Shown: piece by piece, positions 20,468 through 31,636 of the stretch
Position numbering within the stretch: position 1 is the first letter of the stretch
Layout of the letters: each line of letters opens with the position of its first letter
Source: Maniola hyperantus
Taxonomy: Eukaryota > Arthropoda > Insecta > Lepidoptera > Nymphalidae
Length of the DNA stretch: 64,000 bases
Assembly (NCBI RefSeq): GCF_902806685.2
Contig: NC_048553.1
Location: 6,989,099-7,053,098, forward strand
Reading direction: 5' to 3'
Made by a program: the position numbers and the translations under genes
The notes under the pieces: generated by a model
What the model was told of the DNA's origin: nothing
The model's input: the letters and a program-made list of their open reading frames with translations, nothing else
Databases searched by the model: none

Positions 20468-20577
20468 ATAGGTACCTACTAATAAATGAAATTGAAGTGT
20501 CAATCTGTAATATCCAAATAACTACCTAACATTAGGTTCATATGGTTATTTGAACTACTATAACTGAATCACACGTT

Positions 20578-20787
20578 TTTAAAATTTCTGTCTGTCTATT
20601 TGTAGGGGCTAATCTTCAGAACGGCTGAACCTATTTTGACGGTACTTTCACAGACAAGTAGAGGATTTAACCAAGGAGTAGTATAGGCTTCTTTTTAACC
20701 GAGTTTCAAATTTTTGTCTTGGAAAAATTTCGCAAGGGATTTTTAAAAACCTAAATCCACGCAGGCGAAGCTGCGGGCATCAGCTAG
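20578..20787 (+). mobile_element. Helitron-like subfamily A, variant
   Basis: CTGTCTGTCTATTTGTAGGG, ACCTATTTTGACGG, TTTTAAAAACCTAAATCC, CGCAGGCGAAGCTGCGGGCA and CTAG followed by T. The core around GGGGCTAATCTTCAGAACGG differs from other A copies. Confidence 0.7.
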
Positions 20788-21161
20788 TTGTTCAATAATT
20801 CTCATTCTTTCAGGTGCTCATCGAATATTTAATTCTTTTCGTGACTCGTCAAATTCTTACCGCGTCATATTTTATCGATTTCTTTATTCATAGAATGGTG
20901 AATTAGTGTAAGTACCTTTTGTTTTAGTCATATTATTATTGATTTCTTTCTTGGTTTATGTTTACTAGGCTTAAAGCAATGAGAATATTGAGACCGTAAT
21001 TAAATTTTCAGTCAACAAGATTGCTTCAAGTCATTAAAAACTCAGGGCTTCGGTGCAATGCTTATCGGCAGAGTGGAGCGGAGCGGAAATGCTGCGTTTT
21101 TCTTGACAACAAAAACTCACTTTTACTTATTTTGGTACTAATCAGATCGAGATATTATTGA

Positions 21162-21391
21162 CTAGCTTATACCCGCGACTTCGTCCGCGTGGAATTAGAA
21201 TTTTAAAAATCCCGTGGTAACTCTTTGATTTTCCGGGATAAAAGTAGCCTAAGTCACTCTCCAGGTCTTTATCTATACCCATACACATCACGTCAATCCG
21301 TTGCACCGTTGCGACGTGATTGAATGACAAACCAACAAACCAATAAACCAAGAAACAAACACACTTTCGCAATTATAATAAGGGTACTTGA
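21162..21391 (-). mobile_element. Helitron-like subfamily B, intact ends
   Basis: CTAG, CCGCGACTTCGTCCGCGTGG, TTTTCCGGGATAAAAGTAGC, CAATCCGTTGCACCGTTGCG, ACCAACAAACCAATAAACC and AAGGGTACTTGA. Confidence 0.85.
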
Positions 21392-22605
21392 TTTGTTACT
21401 TGGCTGATGTGTACGGGGCTTATAACAATGAGAATATTGACAGTGTAATCAAATAAGAAAGATGGGTTCCGTACCATCGTACAAGTAAAAAGTTATACCA
21501 TCTCTATTCGTTGCTCACGCGTAATTTATGCACATTACATACTGTTTATATTATCTATCAAAGTACTCCTTACTTGTAGATCAAACCCTTAAAATACGCA
21601 AAAGTAAATAGAACTCAGGGGAAAAAAAATTAAAACAATGTTCACAGCAAAAATACTTTTTGAGTTTATCTCATCAACTTTAAAAACCTACCGCAACAAC
21701 AGCCGAGCGCCCTTTTCATTATTTTAGTAAAAACCAGCGAAACTTTTAATTTTCCGTTTCTATCTTTTCACTAATTAAAATCGTAGTTACACCAACTACT
21801 TATCCTTATTTCGCCTTCTTTTCTTAGTTATAATAAATTAAAACAAACTTAAGATAAGCGGTATTTTTATATCATATTCTTCTTAGTATAGGTATATCTA
21901 AGAATACTTACTTAGATAAATTAATGTAGGCATGTTAAAAATGAATTATTTTTTGCGATTACGAAATAGACAGTCTTCCAAAATTCATGAAATCCACGTC
22001 CACTGTACCTAATGTCAAAAAAGAAGTATAATGTTTCAGTGTTCATTAAATTTATTCCACCATAACTCTTAAATGTCTGAACAGGATTTGGATATAATAT
22101 AGGGTATCGTTAAAATTCTCACTTCATCCCGAGTGACATTGATTATAATTTTTGTTTTAAAAATTCAATATGGCAGCTGAACGGCGCCATTTTCAAATGT
22201 GTAGAATTAAATTTTTGTTTAATTTTTTTTTTATAATATGGCCTAGTTTCACCTTTTCTTGGGGTTACACTTTATCGAGGGATACCTACACTGTATAGCC
22301 CAGAATATTATTCCCTCCCAGCGTATTGCAATTATTTAACAATTAATAAACATCTTCCATTGTACGTTTCAAAGTTTTTTTTTAATCTCAAAGCGGCAAT
22401 AACCTCTACCTACACAAATTATATTTGGCACTTGAAAAAACCCAAGAGAGAATCACGGGGAAAAGATTATCTAACCCTTTTTTTGGAAGTCAGCTTAGGA
22501 GCGGGTCGGAGTAGGCAGGCATTAATACGGATTTATATGATTAAACTCAATGTTTGTTTTCGTACTCTTTTTAATGATTTTTTAAGTAGATCAAGCTTTT
22601 AATCA
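21392..22605. other. Mostly unique AT-rich stretch
   Basis: A small GGTTCCGTACCATCGTACAA fragment lies near 21465-21490. Otherwise I recognise no repeat, RNA gene or convincing ORF. Confidence 0.45.
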
Positions 22606-22608
22606 AAT

Positions 22609-22829
22609 TAATCCCGCGGAAGGACATAGTACACTACTTTTGTCCCGATTAATCAAAGGTTTCCGAAGGGATTTTCAAAAAACCTAAATTCACGCCAAAG
22701 ATAACGCATCATCTACTTAGTACATGATAGATTGCATTTTGGAGATGGAGGCCCAGAAAACTAAAGAGTTTCCACGGATTTTTCAAGAAACTGAAACTAA
22801 CACGGACGAAGTCACCGGCATCATCTAGT
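22609..22829 (+). mobile_element. Two 3' fragments of Helitron-like A/B elements
   Basis: One fragment at 22609-22710 has GATTTTCAAAAAACCTAAAT and GCATCATCTA. The next at 22733-22829 has AGAGTTTCCACGG, ACACGGACGAAGTCACCGGC and CATCATCTAG followed by T. Confidence 0.6.
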
Positions 22830-23390
22830 TTAAAAATAGATCGAAAATAAAAATGTAGAATACAGTTTTAAAAAAAGTAACTACTTACGTGACCAAACCC
22901 ATAAAAAATATAACGAAATGTAAATAAGTAGGTAAGTATGAATAAAAAAATATGGCTAGAGTTAGTAATAACATAATAAATATATCAAGCCTGAATGAAT
23001 TGACGATGGCATAAAGTACAACAATAGTTGAAGGGATGTCCCTGGATAGGTAAACACCCTTTCAATGGAAGAACATATCTTGTCCTCCGGGACCAAAGAA
23101 AACGTGAGGTTTCCATGCTGAAGTCATATAGAAGAAGCTAAGAGATATTCAAAAGATATACTTTTATAGAATAGGCAGGCAAAGGTCAAGCAGAGCAAAA
23201 GCTCACGGTAAAGCTCATCGACCCATTTTCTTTTCGGTTTTATCTTGCTCAACGGAACCTCAGTCCAAACCGTGTGTTTAGTGAAGGAAGGCGAGGAGAC
23301 GTATCCATTTGAGCTGCCTCTGCCTCAAGATATAAAGCAATTAGTAAACTTTGGTTGTATAACCTGTATTTTTTTTTTGTTTTTATTCAA
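22830..23390. other. No repeat recognised; weak protein-like frame
   Basis: A plus-strand frame at 23245-23350 has the protein-like stretch EEGTYPFELP-like text in one frame, but no splice or homology support. I do not call it a gene. Confidence 0.35.
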
Positions 23391-23394
23391 GGTA

Positions 23395-23594
23395 CTAGCT
23401 GGTACCCGCGACTTCGTCCGAGTGGAATTAGGTTTTTTTTAAATCCCGTGTGAACTCTTTAATGTTACGGGATAAAAAGTAGCCTATGTCACTCCGCAGG
23501 TTTTTATCTATGCCCATGCAAAAAATCATGTCACACACCAACAATCCAATAAACAAACACACTTTCGCATTTATAATAAGGGTAAGGGTACTGA
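23395..23594 (-). mobile_element. Helitron-like subfamily B, internal deletion
   Basis: CTAG, CCCGCGACTTCGTCCGAGTG, TTACGGGATAAAAAGTAGCC, AAAAAATCATGTCACACACC and ATAAGGGTAAGGGTACTGA. The CAATCCGTTGCACCGTTGCG box is deleted. Confidence 0.75.
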
Positions 23595-23967
23595 TTAAAA
23601 TGACCGAGAGATGACCGGTAAGCTTTTATGAATTTTTTTTCTAGTGACTGTAATAATTATGTGACCACTGGGACCAATTTGGATATTTTAGTGAGAATAA
23701 GTCAGTATAAATAATTATAACACTTGAGTTGTTTTTATTCTACAAAAACATATATCGTACAAAACATCGCAACCTTCTTTACAACAAAGGGTTAAAACGT
23801 TCGCAATATTCAATAAGACGTCGGAAATTGCGGCGCATATCGGCCGTCCTCAAGGGTCGCAAATATGTCTCCAGTGATAATATAAAATGTTCAACCGTCC
23901 TCTTGGATGTCGACTGATATAAAAATCAAACAAACTTGTCACATATAAAAACCAGTTGCACGTTATT

Positions 23968-24182
23968 TGACTACCTCCTTGGCGCGCTGGTAAGAGCTGT
24001 CGTCATATAAATGGGAAGTATTGGATACGATTCCCCACAGAATCCCCAGAGAGTGGGCTGTGGCCAATGACCGCCCTACCAGGATGCTGTGCAACCACGG
24101 GATTTAGCGTAGAAACTTTGGTTTAAACTAAGGTTTTTTAAAAACGGGTTTAATAAAACTGCTACACCCCTTAGCCTCTAGT
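23968..24182 (+). mobile_element. tRNA-derived SINE (GGCGCAGTGGTG family), degraded
   Basis: ACTACCTCCTTGGCGCGCTG, TGGATACGATTCC (B box remnant), ATGACCGCCCTACCAGG and GGGTTTAATAAAACTGC follow the order of the 14431 copy. The 3' tail is missing. Confidence 0.65.
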
Positions 24183-24284
24183 TTAAATTAACTCATATTA
24201 ACTTATATTTCGTGATAGAATGTTTATCTGTAAAGAAGTACTTTACACTAGCCGCAGTACTTTTATTTAACTGTTTATCTACTA

Positions 24285-24507
24285 CTAGCTGATGCCCGCG
24301 ACTTCGTTCGCGTGGGTTTAGGTTTTTAAAAATCCCGTGGGAACTCTGATTTTCCGGGATAAAAAGTAGCCTATGTCACTCTGCAGGTCTTTATCTATTC
24401 CAATGCAAAAAATCACGTCAATCCGTTGCACCGTTGCGACGTGATTGAAGGACAAACCAACAAACCAAAAAACAAACACACTTTCGCATTTATAATAAGG
24501 GTACTGA
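24285..24507 (-). mobile_element. Helitron-like subfamily B, intact ends
   Basis: CTAG, GCCCGCGACTTCGTTCGCG, TTTTCCGGGATAAAAAGTAG, CAATCCGTTGCACCGTTGCG and AAGGGTACTGA. Confidence 0.85.
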
Positions 24508-25370
24508 TAAATAAATTATACTGCATGCTAAAAAGCGACATTATGGAATTACAGCTAAATATCTTTGTTCACAAATTCTTCGTTTTAATATTCATATTAA
24601 ATTTAAATTATGAGGTTCACCAATCCTCCAAAGGGTAACCGAAACATGTAAAAGAAAATTCATCAACGAAAAGCTACATTAATGTACAAGATGAAACCCT
24701 CGGGCCGTGTCATTAAAGGTCTTTCAACATGTTGCGGACGGCTTCGGAAAATGAACTGAAAGGTCGAGAGCGACTCAAAAGAAGCCTTTAAAATACCCTT
24801 TACCCCAAATACCAAGCTGTTATTAATATATACTTTATCGGTTCCAAGTTAAAGTTGAAACTCGAATGGTGCTTGGAACAAATAGCCAGCACTTGATCGT
24901 CCAAGAGCCAGCAGCTTGAACGACTTGCTATTGCGAATAAATTATTTATATATTTTTAGACTAACAGCAAAACGGCTTTGGTATAGTTCGTTAAAAATGG
25001 AGCTTAAAATGCACCTGACGCTTTGATGTAAATACATCTTATAAATTGAATGTCAGTGTGATCTCTTGCATGAAATTGCTTCACGTAAATGCGGTTGGTT
25101 TCAGTGTTAAGAATTCTACAAGATTAAGTTCAAAAACTGAACCGGATTACTATTAAAAAAGTTCCCACCATGGAATACTTATATCGATTCTTACTTTCTT
25201 ATGAAAGTAGAAAGGTTAAAATATTTTTGGAATAAACACAAGAAGATCTGTCATTTTATAGGAATACATTATCACTAGGGTTGATCGTTATGGTGTCATA
25301 TATCGCAATTCAGGTAGTTATTAGTATCCAATCAAATGCTATTTTTTTATACATTATAGGTACACACCTG
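24508..25370. other. Unique-looking stretch
   Basis: No family recurring in the window and no ORF with motifs was found. Confidence 0.45.
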
Positions 25371-25373
25371 ATT

Positions 25374-25595
25374 TTTAGGGTTCCGTACCTCAAAAGGAAA
25401 ATGGACCCCTTATAGGATCACTTTGTTGTCTGTCTGTCTGTCCGTCTGTCCGTCGTGTCTGTCAAGAAAACCTATAGGGTACTTTCCGTTGACGTAGAAT
25501 CATGAAATTTGGCAGGTAGGTAGGTTTCATATCACAAGTAAAGGAATAAATACGAAAACCGTGAATTTGTGGTTATATCACAAAAAAAAAAATAA
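25374..25595 (+). repeat. GGTTCCGTA-type repeat, 3' truncated
   Basis: TTTTTAGGGTTCCGTACCTC, GATCACTTTGTTGTCTGTCT and AAAACCGTGAATTTGTGG are intact. It stops at an A run, then enters AACGAAGGTCTGGCACGCGC, which recurs inverted at 28615-28640. Confidence 0.75.
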
Positions 25596-25654
25596 CGAAG
25601 GTCTGGCACGCGCTAGCTTTCTCGCTATTATGTTACCCTATTTCATGTTCACTT

Positions 25655-25833
25655 CAAGTACGCGGCCGAAAGTTATGTATCTTTAGTAGAAGGATATAGC
25701 AAATTTGTAGAGCACTGTCTCTGTCGTTGAGACCGACAAAACGTCATATAGGTATGAGTGACAGAGACAACGCTCTACAAAGCCGAAATGTCATTCTAAA
25801 GGCCGATGTACATTACTTACGGCCGCGTACTGT
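25655..25833. mobile_element. CAGTACGCGGC palindromic MITE
   Basis: The ends AAGTACGCGGCCGAAAG and CGGCCGCGTACTGT are inverted. The two halves carry AGAGCACTGTCTCTGTC and GACAGAGACAACGCTCT, so almost the whole element folds on itself. ACTT flanks both sides and may be the target duplication. Confidence 0.75.
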
Positions 25834-25839
25834 ACTTAC

Positions 25840-26285
25840 TATAATATTATGTGCTTCAACTGAATGTAATTTGTGTAATTAAAGAGACGTATCGTAGTCT
25901 GTTAAAACATGTACATACGATGACAGTACCCAGAAAAACATCGCAATCAAAGCGTCTGTAAAGAAATTCATAGTTTTCAAACGACAAACAAAGCCCAACA
26001 GAGGACCTAAACAAGAGACTTCATTAGTCCGCTGGAGGCAAAGAAAGGAAAAGCGGATGAAATTGTTTTACCGAAAACAATGAAATTAAAACTCTATCTT
26101 GTGCCAAATAGAGTCTTATTTGTTTTATGGGATACGGGTCACAATTCACGCATCTGTTTTGTGGTTTATTATTTTGTACTTGTTTAAACAATTTAGCAGA
26201 ATTTGTTTGCTCATCTCATGTTTGTTTAAATCGTTGAATAATTGCTTCATCTTGATTTAAATTGTTTAGGTTAATTTATGAATTC
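25840..26285. other. No gene or repeat recognised
   Basis: AT-rich sequence with no family recurring in the window. Confidence 0.4.
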
Positions 26286-26289
26286 AATT

Positions 26290-26455
26290 TTTTTTAAGAA
26301 TATTAGCCAATGATGACTAATATTCCCCTTTCCCCTCCAACTAAGCATTAAGCTTGTGCTAAGAATAGGTAGGACAATAGTGCAAAGGGTGGAGTTTGAA
26401 CCGGCAACCTTTCGGATTTTCAGTCCGCTCCTCTAACAGTTGAGCTATTGAGGCT
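26290..26455 (-). mobile_element. tRNA-Phe-like SINE
   Basis: On the minus strand the head reads GCCTCAATAGCTCAACTG, then GACTGAAAATCCGAAAGG (anticodon-loop region with GAA) and CCGGTTCAAACTCC (B box). The body has AGCACAAGCTTAATGC. Sister copies are at 37472 and 58451. Confidence 0.75.
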
Positions 26456-26529
26456 ATTTTAAAGCAACGCTTGTACTTGCCGATTATTTAACAACTGTTT
26501 CAGACATAACTGACCATCATTAACTTATT

Positions 26530-26716
26530 AAACTAAACTAAATTCACGGTTTTCAGATTTATTCCTTTGCTTGTGCTGTAAGACCTACCTACCTGCCAAA
26601 TTACATGATTCTAGGTCAACGGGAAGTACCCTATAGGTTTTCTTGACAGACAGACAGACAATGAAGTGACCTATAAGGGTCCTTTTTCTTTTTGAGGTAC
26701 GGAACCCTAAAAAGTC
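26530..26716 (-). repeat. GGTTCCGTA-type repeat, 5' half
   Basis: ATTCACGGTTTTCAGATTTA, ATTCTAGGTCAACGGGAAG, a GACAGACAGACAG run and GAGGTACGGAACCCTAAAAA. Confidence 0.75.
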
Positions 26717-27065
26717 ATATTCTTGACAAGTATCAAGCAAAAATTACTTATTTATATTACGTAGGTAGTTTCACCGATTTGAAGAGACTTTACATAGAAA
26801 ACCGAATATAAAAACACAGAAGTAATTGCCACAATGGTATTATTTGAAGCCATTCGCTAAAATACGAGAGCACGTCGCAACGAAAATGTGCCTTGTCCAC
26901 GCGGAAATCTGAAATATTCACACGGCATGTATCGCATGCAGGACCACGCCGTGAGTACATTGCCCTATATCTTTGGTACGAAGATATTGAGTAACTAGAT
27001 ATGAAAATAACAGAAACAATTTTATTTAAATGATAGATAGAAGCAGGAATACACAAGGAAGAACA

Positions 27066-27180
27066 AGCTTGAGTCTCGATGGCAATCGGGGTATGAAGTG
27101 GGGGGATATTCCGCACTAGATTAGTGCGGGGTCGGTGCGGGTGTGCAGGGCGTCCCCACCCCAATTGCCATCTTGCACTG
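27066..27180. mobile_element. GC-rich palindromic island (ATGGCAATCGGGG family)
   Basis: GATGGCAATCGGGGTATGA on the left and CCCAATTGCCATC on the right are inverted. The middle holds CCGCACTAGATTAGTGCGG and GTGCGGGTGTGCAGGGCGTC. It is the shortest of four copies. The 124- and 89-codon frames here are artefacts of its high GC. Confidence 0.7.
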
Positions 27181-27255
27181 TTGCATACTATACCTACTAT
27201 GATTTAAACCACAAAAAACAGATAAGTAAATCTGTATACTTAGGTTGAGAATTTG

Positions 27256-27417
27256 AGATTTGTAGAATACACTTTGACGTGCTTTGACTTTGCTCAGACT
27301 CAAAACACTGTTAAAACAAGACAGCGTTACAGGTATCGCTGGCATAAATCTGTTTCGTTTTAACTGAAACTTAAGTCTGAGCAAAGTCAAAGTACGAATA
27401 CTGTCTATAGATCTCAG
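27256..27417. mobile_element. AGCGCACTTTGAC-type palindromic MITE, copy 1
   Basis: CTTTGACTTTGCTCAGACT on the left pairs with AGTCTGAGCAAAGTCAAAG on the right; TTAAAACAAGACAG pairs with CTGTTTCGTTTTAA. A GATCTATAGA-like terminal box is shared with the 31177 copy. Confidence 0.7.
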
Positions 27418-27495
27418 CTCAGCCTCAGTGCAAAAAGCATGTTGCCCGTTACAGATTTATCTGGATTTCACGGAATACTACAAAGTAACTTCACT

Positions 27496-27525
27496 ATCAT
27501 AATGAGGCTAATACCTCATTATGAT
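27496..27525. repeat. Short inverted repeat
   Basis: ATCATAATGAGG and CCTCATTATGAT are perfect inverted arms around a CTAATA loop. Confidence 0.8.
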
Positions 27526-27676
27526 TATTCTAGAGTGAATGTCTATCAGTTGAGAGATGACGACCCTATTAAAAGTTTCTTTTATAAAATTAACAAGCTT
27601 GCCTCATGCTTGCCTGTTAAAAATTATAAACGTGATGCAAAGTGCAAGAACTGCGAAGCCTTCGTATTTATTTTAA

Positions 27677-27905
27677 CTAGATTATGCCCGCGACTTCGTC
27701 TGGATGGACTACACAAATTTCAAACCCCTATTTTACTCCCTTAAGGGATTGAATTTTCAAAAATCCTATCTTGACGGATGTCTACGTGATAATAGCTATC
27801 TGCATGCCAAGTTTCAGCCTGATCCGTCCAGTGCAAGTGGTTTGAGTTATGCGTTGACAGATCAGTCAATCAGTCAGTCAACTTTTTCTTTTATGTATAT
27901 ATAGA
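27677..27905 (-). mobile_element. Helitron-like subfamily C, intact ends
   Basis: CTAG, GCCCGCGACTTCGTCTGG, AACCCCTATTTTACTCCC, GCCTGATCCGTCCAGTG, CAGTCAATCAGTCAGTCAAC and a final TATATATAGA. It is one of the best C copies. Confidence 0.8.
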
Positions 27906-28009
27906 CTTGTAGGGTATGTTGTTGTTTTACTCTAAATTAATGTCATATCATAGTGATATGTGTGTCATAACTATGAGAGTAAGTAATATCATAAATGCAA
28001 CAGTGTACT

Positions 28010-28193
28010 TACTGTACGCGCCAGAAAATATTGTACATCTACCTTTAGAATGAGACTTCGGCTTTGTAGAGCGTTGTCTCTGTCACTCATACCAATATGA
28101 CGTTTTATCGGTCTCAACGACAGAGACAGCGCTCTTACAAAGCCGCTATCGCTTTCTAAAGTTCGATGTACAATACTTTCTGCCGCGTACTGT
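28010..28193. mobile_element. CAGTACGCGGC palindromic MITE
   Basis: CTGTACGCGCCAGAAAATA and TACTTTCTGCCGCGTACTGT are the inverted ends. GAGCGTTGTCTCTGTCACTC pairs with GACAGAGACAGCGCTC. The right end abuts a 5'-truncated Helitron-like A fragment. Confidence 0.75.
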
Positions 28194-28292
28194 ATCTGTC
28201 TGTATGTCTTTCTGCTAGCTTTTCACGGCCCAACAGTTTAGCCGATTTTGATGAATTTTGGTACAAGTTAGGTTACTTCTAGTTTCTCAATA
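28194..28292 (+). mobile_element. Helitron-like subfamily A, core fragment
   Basis: TCTTTCTGCTAGCTTTTCAC, CCCAACAGTTTAGCCGATTT and GAATTTTGGTACAAG. Both ends are missing. Confidence 0.6.
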
Positions 28293-28646
28293 TCCATGTC
28301 TAGATGCCACAGGCTGGCATAACGCCAGCGGCTTAAAGCCCCCTACCTCACGTTAGTCGTTTGTCCCACGATAACATAGGCACAAATTAACCAAATTACT
28401 GCAACTTACCACCCTGTCCGAATACTCCCGATGCCTACCACATTCTAAACAAGAAGACCTGCTTCGTGCATAAGTGCTACGTTTTAGCGTTGTTACGAAT
28501 ACCTACAAGTTTAGTGAACAGCTTAGATAAGAGGAAGAACTAAAAATGTATTGTTTTTTTATGATTGATACATCAATGTTTTATAGTTTATTCTGAAAAA
28601 AACGTATAGAGTGAGCGCCAGCGCGTGCCAGACCTTCGTTATTTTA

Positions 28647-28995
28647 TAAAAGCTGAAAGTTTCTCTGCGTATAGCCCGCTACACAGGGAGGAATGATCAG
28701 CGACTATGAAGTTTGGATCATGGTGGCTTTGGGAGATAACAGGTAATAAAGGTGTAAATAGGAGGAGTCGTGGCAATCCTCCGCCAGACGCCCTTAAAGT
28801 TTAAAAGTTTAAGGGTCTTGCCACGATACTAAGTGTCTGGCAATGTATGACGTGATTTCTAATAAAATCCGAAGAAAGTATAAAAAAAATTGACTGACGT
28901 AAGATTTTTAAAGACGTTACCTTTCGTTAACTTCATAGTCGCTGATCGTTCCTCCCTGCGCAGCGGGTTATATACAGAGAAACTTTCAGCTTTTA
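28647..28995. mobile_element. TIR element, about 67-base terminal repeats
   Basis: Left AAAGCTGAAAGTTTCTCTG, GGGAGGAATGATCAGCGACT and ATGAAGTT are inverted on the right with few changes. TA lies at both outer edges and may be the target duplication. No transposase is present. The inner TTGCCACGATACTAAGTGTC and GTGATTTCTAATA recur at 54.2 kb, so it is a family. Confidence 0.7.
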
Positions 28996-29331
28996 ACACA
29001 TTATATTAGCTGATTATTACATACACAGTCTACTGTAACAATATGTAAGTAATACGATAACCTCATTACAACATACTATTATATCATCATAGTCATAACA
29101 GAGTACGTGACTATTAGAGCCATAATAACTTATTGGAGATTACGTCCAATATACCAACAATAGAAGATTACCCGTTTGAGCTAATGACCATAATAATCCC
29201 TGAAGAAACAGGAATATTATCCGCAAAATCCGATAACTTTTTCTGCCGTTTCATGCCTTAGTTTCACGCGTAAATGAGAAATAATGACTTAGGCAAGCTC
29301 TACTATAGTAATGAGTTGAAGAAAAACATAT

Positions 29332-29460
29332 TTTTTTCGGTTCCGTGTCTCCAGAGAAAAAAAGGAACCCTTATAGGATCACTTCGTTGTCTGTCTGTCT
29401 GTCAAGACCGTAGTCCCGTTGACCAAGAATCATGAAATTTGGCAGGTAGCAATATCTTTG
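29332..29460 (+). repeat. GGTTCCGTA-type repeat, 5' fragment
   Basis: GGTTCCGTGTCTCCAGAG, CCTTATAGGATCACTTCGTT, GTCTGTCTGTCTGTCAAG and AATCATGAAATTTGGCAGGT. Confidence 0.7.
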
Positions 29461-29478
29461 TTATAGTGGCGATATAAA

Positions 29479-29702
29479 TCACTACCCATATTATAAATGC
29501 GAAAATGTGTTTGTTTATTGGTTTATTGGTTAGTCCTTCAATCACATCGTAATGGAGCAACGGATCGACGTGATTTTTTGCATGGCTATAGTTGAAGACC
29601 TGGAGAGTGACAAAAGCTACTTTTTATCTCGGAAAATCAAAGAGTTCCCACGGGATTTTTGAAACCTAAATCCACGCGTACGAAGTCGCGGGCATCATCT
29701 AG
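29479..29702 (+). mobile_element. Helitron-like subfamily B, intact ends
   Basis: A before TCACTACCC, ATAAATGCGAAAATGTG, a GTTTATTGGTTTATTGG block, GGAGCAACGGATCGACGTGA, GTACGAAGTCGCGGGCATCA and CTAG before T. Confidence 0.85.
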
Positions 29703-29704
29703 TT

Positions 29705-30925
29705 CAGAATAAATTAATATTTACACTTTTTGTGGGTTGTTCCACACATTCCAAACATTTTTATTTCCTAACTCAACCAATTTTTACATCCCAATCTGCA
29801 ATTTTGTAATTGAAACTAAGGCAAATCAATAGCAAACGCCAGTTTACCTCGATATTTTGCGATATTAATACATGATCAATAAATACAGGTCATGAATCAA
29901 ATTATAATGAACTTGTAAAGTGGCAACCCTACTGCTAAAAATAATAGGTACCCGGAAAGTATTTGGAAAATATTCGGGAGAAAGCCTCACCTTAGGGTCC
30001 CTGATTAAATAAAACGTGCATTTTATTCTCAAAGCAATCGCCTCGCTGTGAAATTTTGTACTTCCCGAAATGGAATAATTTTCCCTGCCTTCTTTTGATT
30101 ATATTAATAGACAATATTTTCATTCGTTCCCGAAAAAACCCCCACAATCTACTCTCCCCCATCGTGGATATAATCTGTGCGAGATCGCCTGTCCAGTGAT
30201 AGGATGGTACTTTGGAGAGCTACTATTGGTTGGGAACTGGGTAAACACCTTGCCGGCTGCCGTTACTTCCAGTAATAATAAAATTAATGTCCGTAAATTT
30301 ACAAAACAGTAAATAGTTTCAACTTTGAAACATACTTTTAATGCTTAGACCCGATTTTGCCATACTCTGTTAATTTAACATCCGGTCAAATGTTTTAACA
30401 AACTGTTAATGGAAATAGTGTTCCTGCACGCCCCAACAAGGCATCACATTTGTAGCCGGTACAAAATGACTCCTCACGCGCCATTTTAACTCTATGGGTC
30501 AACTGTCATGTCAAAACATAAGTTAACGATATACATATTATTCGGCTACGTAAAATTAGCGTAATTTTACGTAGCGTAGTTTACGCTTAGACAGTGTCTA
30601 TAAGTTTTTTTTTATATTACGGTCTCGTCCAATGCAACATATTGGCCACATTTTTGTCCTAAAAGGTTGTACGAGTTGTAATCGAGACATGGTAGTATCA
30701 CCGCAAAGCAAGGTAAAAGCGATACAAGAAGGTCGGAAGCCAATTTTCTCTCAGTCTTATCACTGAAATTAGGTTTTTAAGGAAAACACTTTTAAAATCA
30801 GATAATAAACCGCAATATTTGTATTGGCTTACAAACAGTTATCTTTTTAGAAATTTCATTTGAAATACGAGTAATTTCATCACTTTCGTAATTACGTCTA
30901 GGTATATACTATATACCATTGGTAT
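29705..30925. other. Unique-looking stretch with one short palindrome
   Basis: At 30546-30574 CTACGTAAAATTA and its exact complement flank a GCG loop. I see no gene, tRNA or known repeat otherwise. Confidence 0.45.
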
Positions 30926-30926
30926 C

Positions 30927-30975
30927 ATCATTACCATCATCATCATCGACCCATCGCCAGCTCACTACAGAGCAC
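30927..30975 (-). mobile_element. SINE tail fragment (ATCATGAT family)
   Basis: ATCATCATCATCGACCCATC, GCCAGCTCACTACAGAGCAC is the reverse complement of the 3' end of this SINE. The body is absent. Confidence 0.6.
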
Positions 30976-31041
30976 GGCAGGGTGTTGCAGTAGCGACAGC
31001 AACGCGACAGCAGTAGCAATGCGATAATTCATTTGCTGTAT

Positions 31042-31058
31042 TTCTTCTTCTTCTTCTT
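31042..31058. repeat. (TTC)n run
   Basis: Five to six TTC units. Confidence 0.85.
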
Positions 31059-31176
31059 ATTTTGCTTTGTGGCTATTGCTTTCTCTCTCTAGCCGGACGT
31101 TTGACAGCAATGATCGCGAGATTTACACCTGTTGCAAGCCTGTCGCGAGATACGTAACCACCCCGCGCCGGTCTCC

Positions 31177-31335
31177 TCTAAGGCTGATATCTAAAGAGCG
31201 CACTTTGACTTTGCTCAGACTTAAGATTGAGTTAAAACGAGACAGACTTATGTGAGAGATATAGCTCTGTTTCGTTTTAATTCTGTCTTAAGTCTAAGGA
31301 AAGTTAGAGTGCGCTCTATAGATCCCACCCTTAGA
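31177..31335. mobile_element. AGCGCACTTTGAC-type palindromic MITE, copy 2
   Basis: TCTAAGGCTGATATCTAAAG, AGCGCACTTTGACTTTGC on the left are inverted on the right with scattered changes, ending CACCCTTAGAGA. GAGTTAAAACGAGACAG pairs with CTGTTTCGTTTTAATTC. Confidence 0.75.
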
Positions 31336-31636
31336 GAGAAGGGTTTTGGCCTACCAAAATAAATAATACCTTTGCGAAAAAATATCAATTTTACTCCCGG
31401 AATTTTTCACAAGCGCTTCGGGCGAAATATGTAGTTTCGATGTTATTATAAATATTCAGAAATTCCAAGTGGGAATTCGCTATCGACGAATTGCAGTCGC
31501 TTGCTGACGTTTGTTTGTGGTCGTTTGTCCCGAAACGGCGAATTTTTAAGTTACTATTTTATTACTGGCGTACATAGTCTAGCCAGAATATTTAAAGGTT
31601 TATAAATTCCACGGTTAAGTAGCGTAGGTACCCAAA

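Noticed and set aside
23245..23442. 65-codon ORF with a protein-like front half
   Set aside because: It ends inside a Helitron-like B element, has no acceptor or donor at suitable places, and I recognise no family.
26790..27164. 124-codon minus-strand ORF
   Set aside because: Its N-terminal third is the GC-rich palindromic island; the rest shows no recognisable domain.
27439..27744. 101-codon plus-strand ORF
   Set aside because: Its last part is Helitron-like C sequence and the front part includes a short inverted repeat. No motif or splice context was found.
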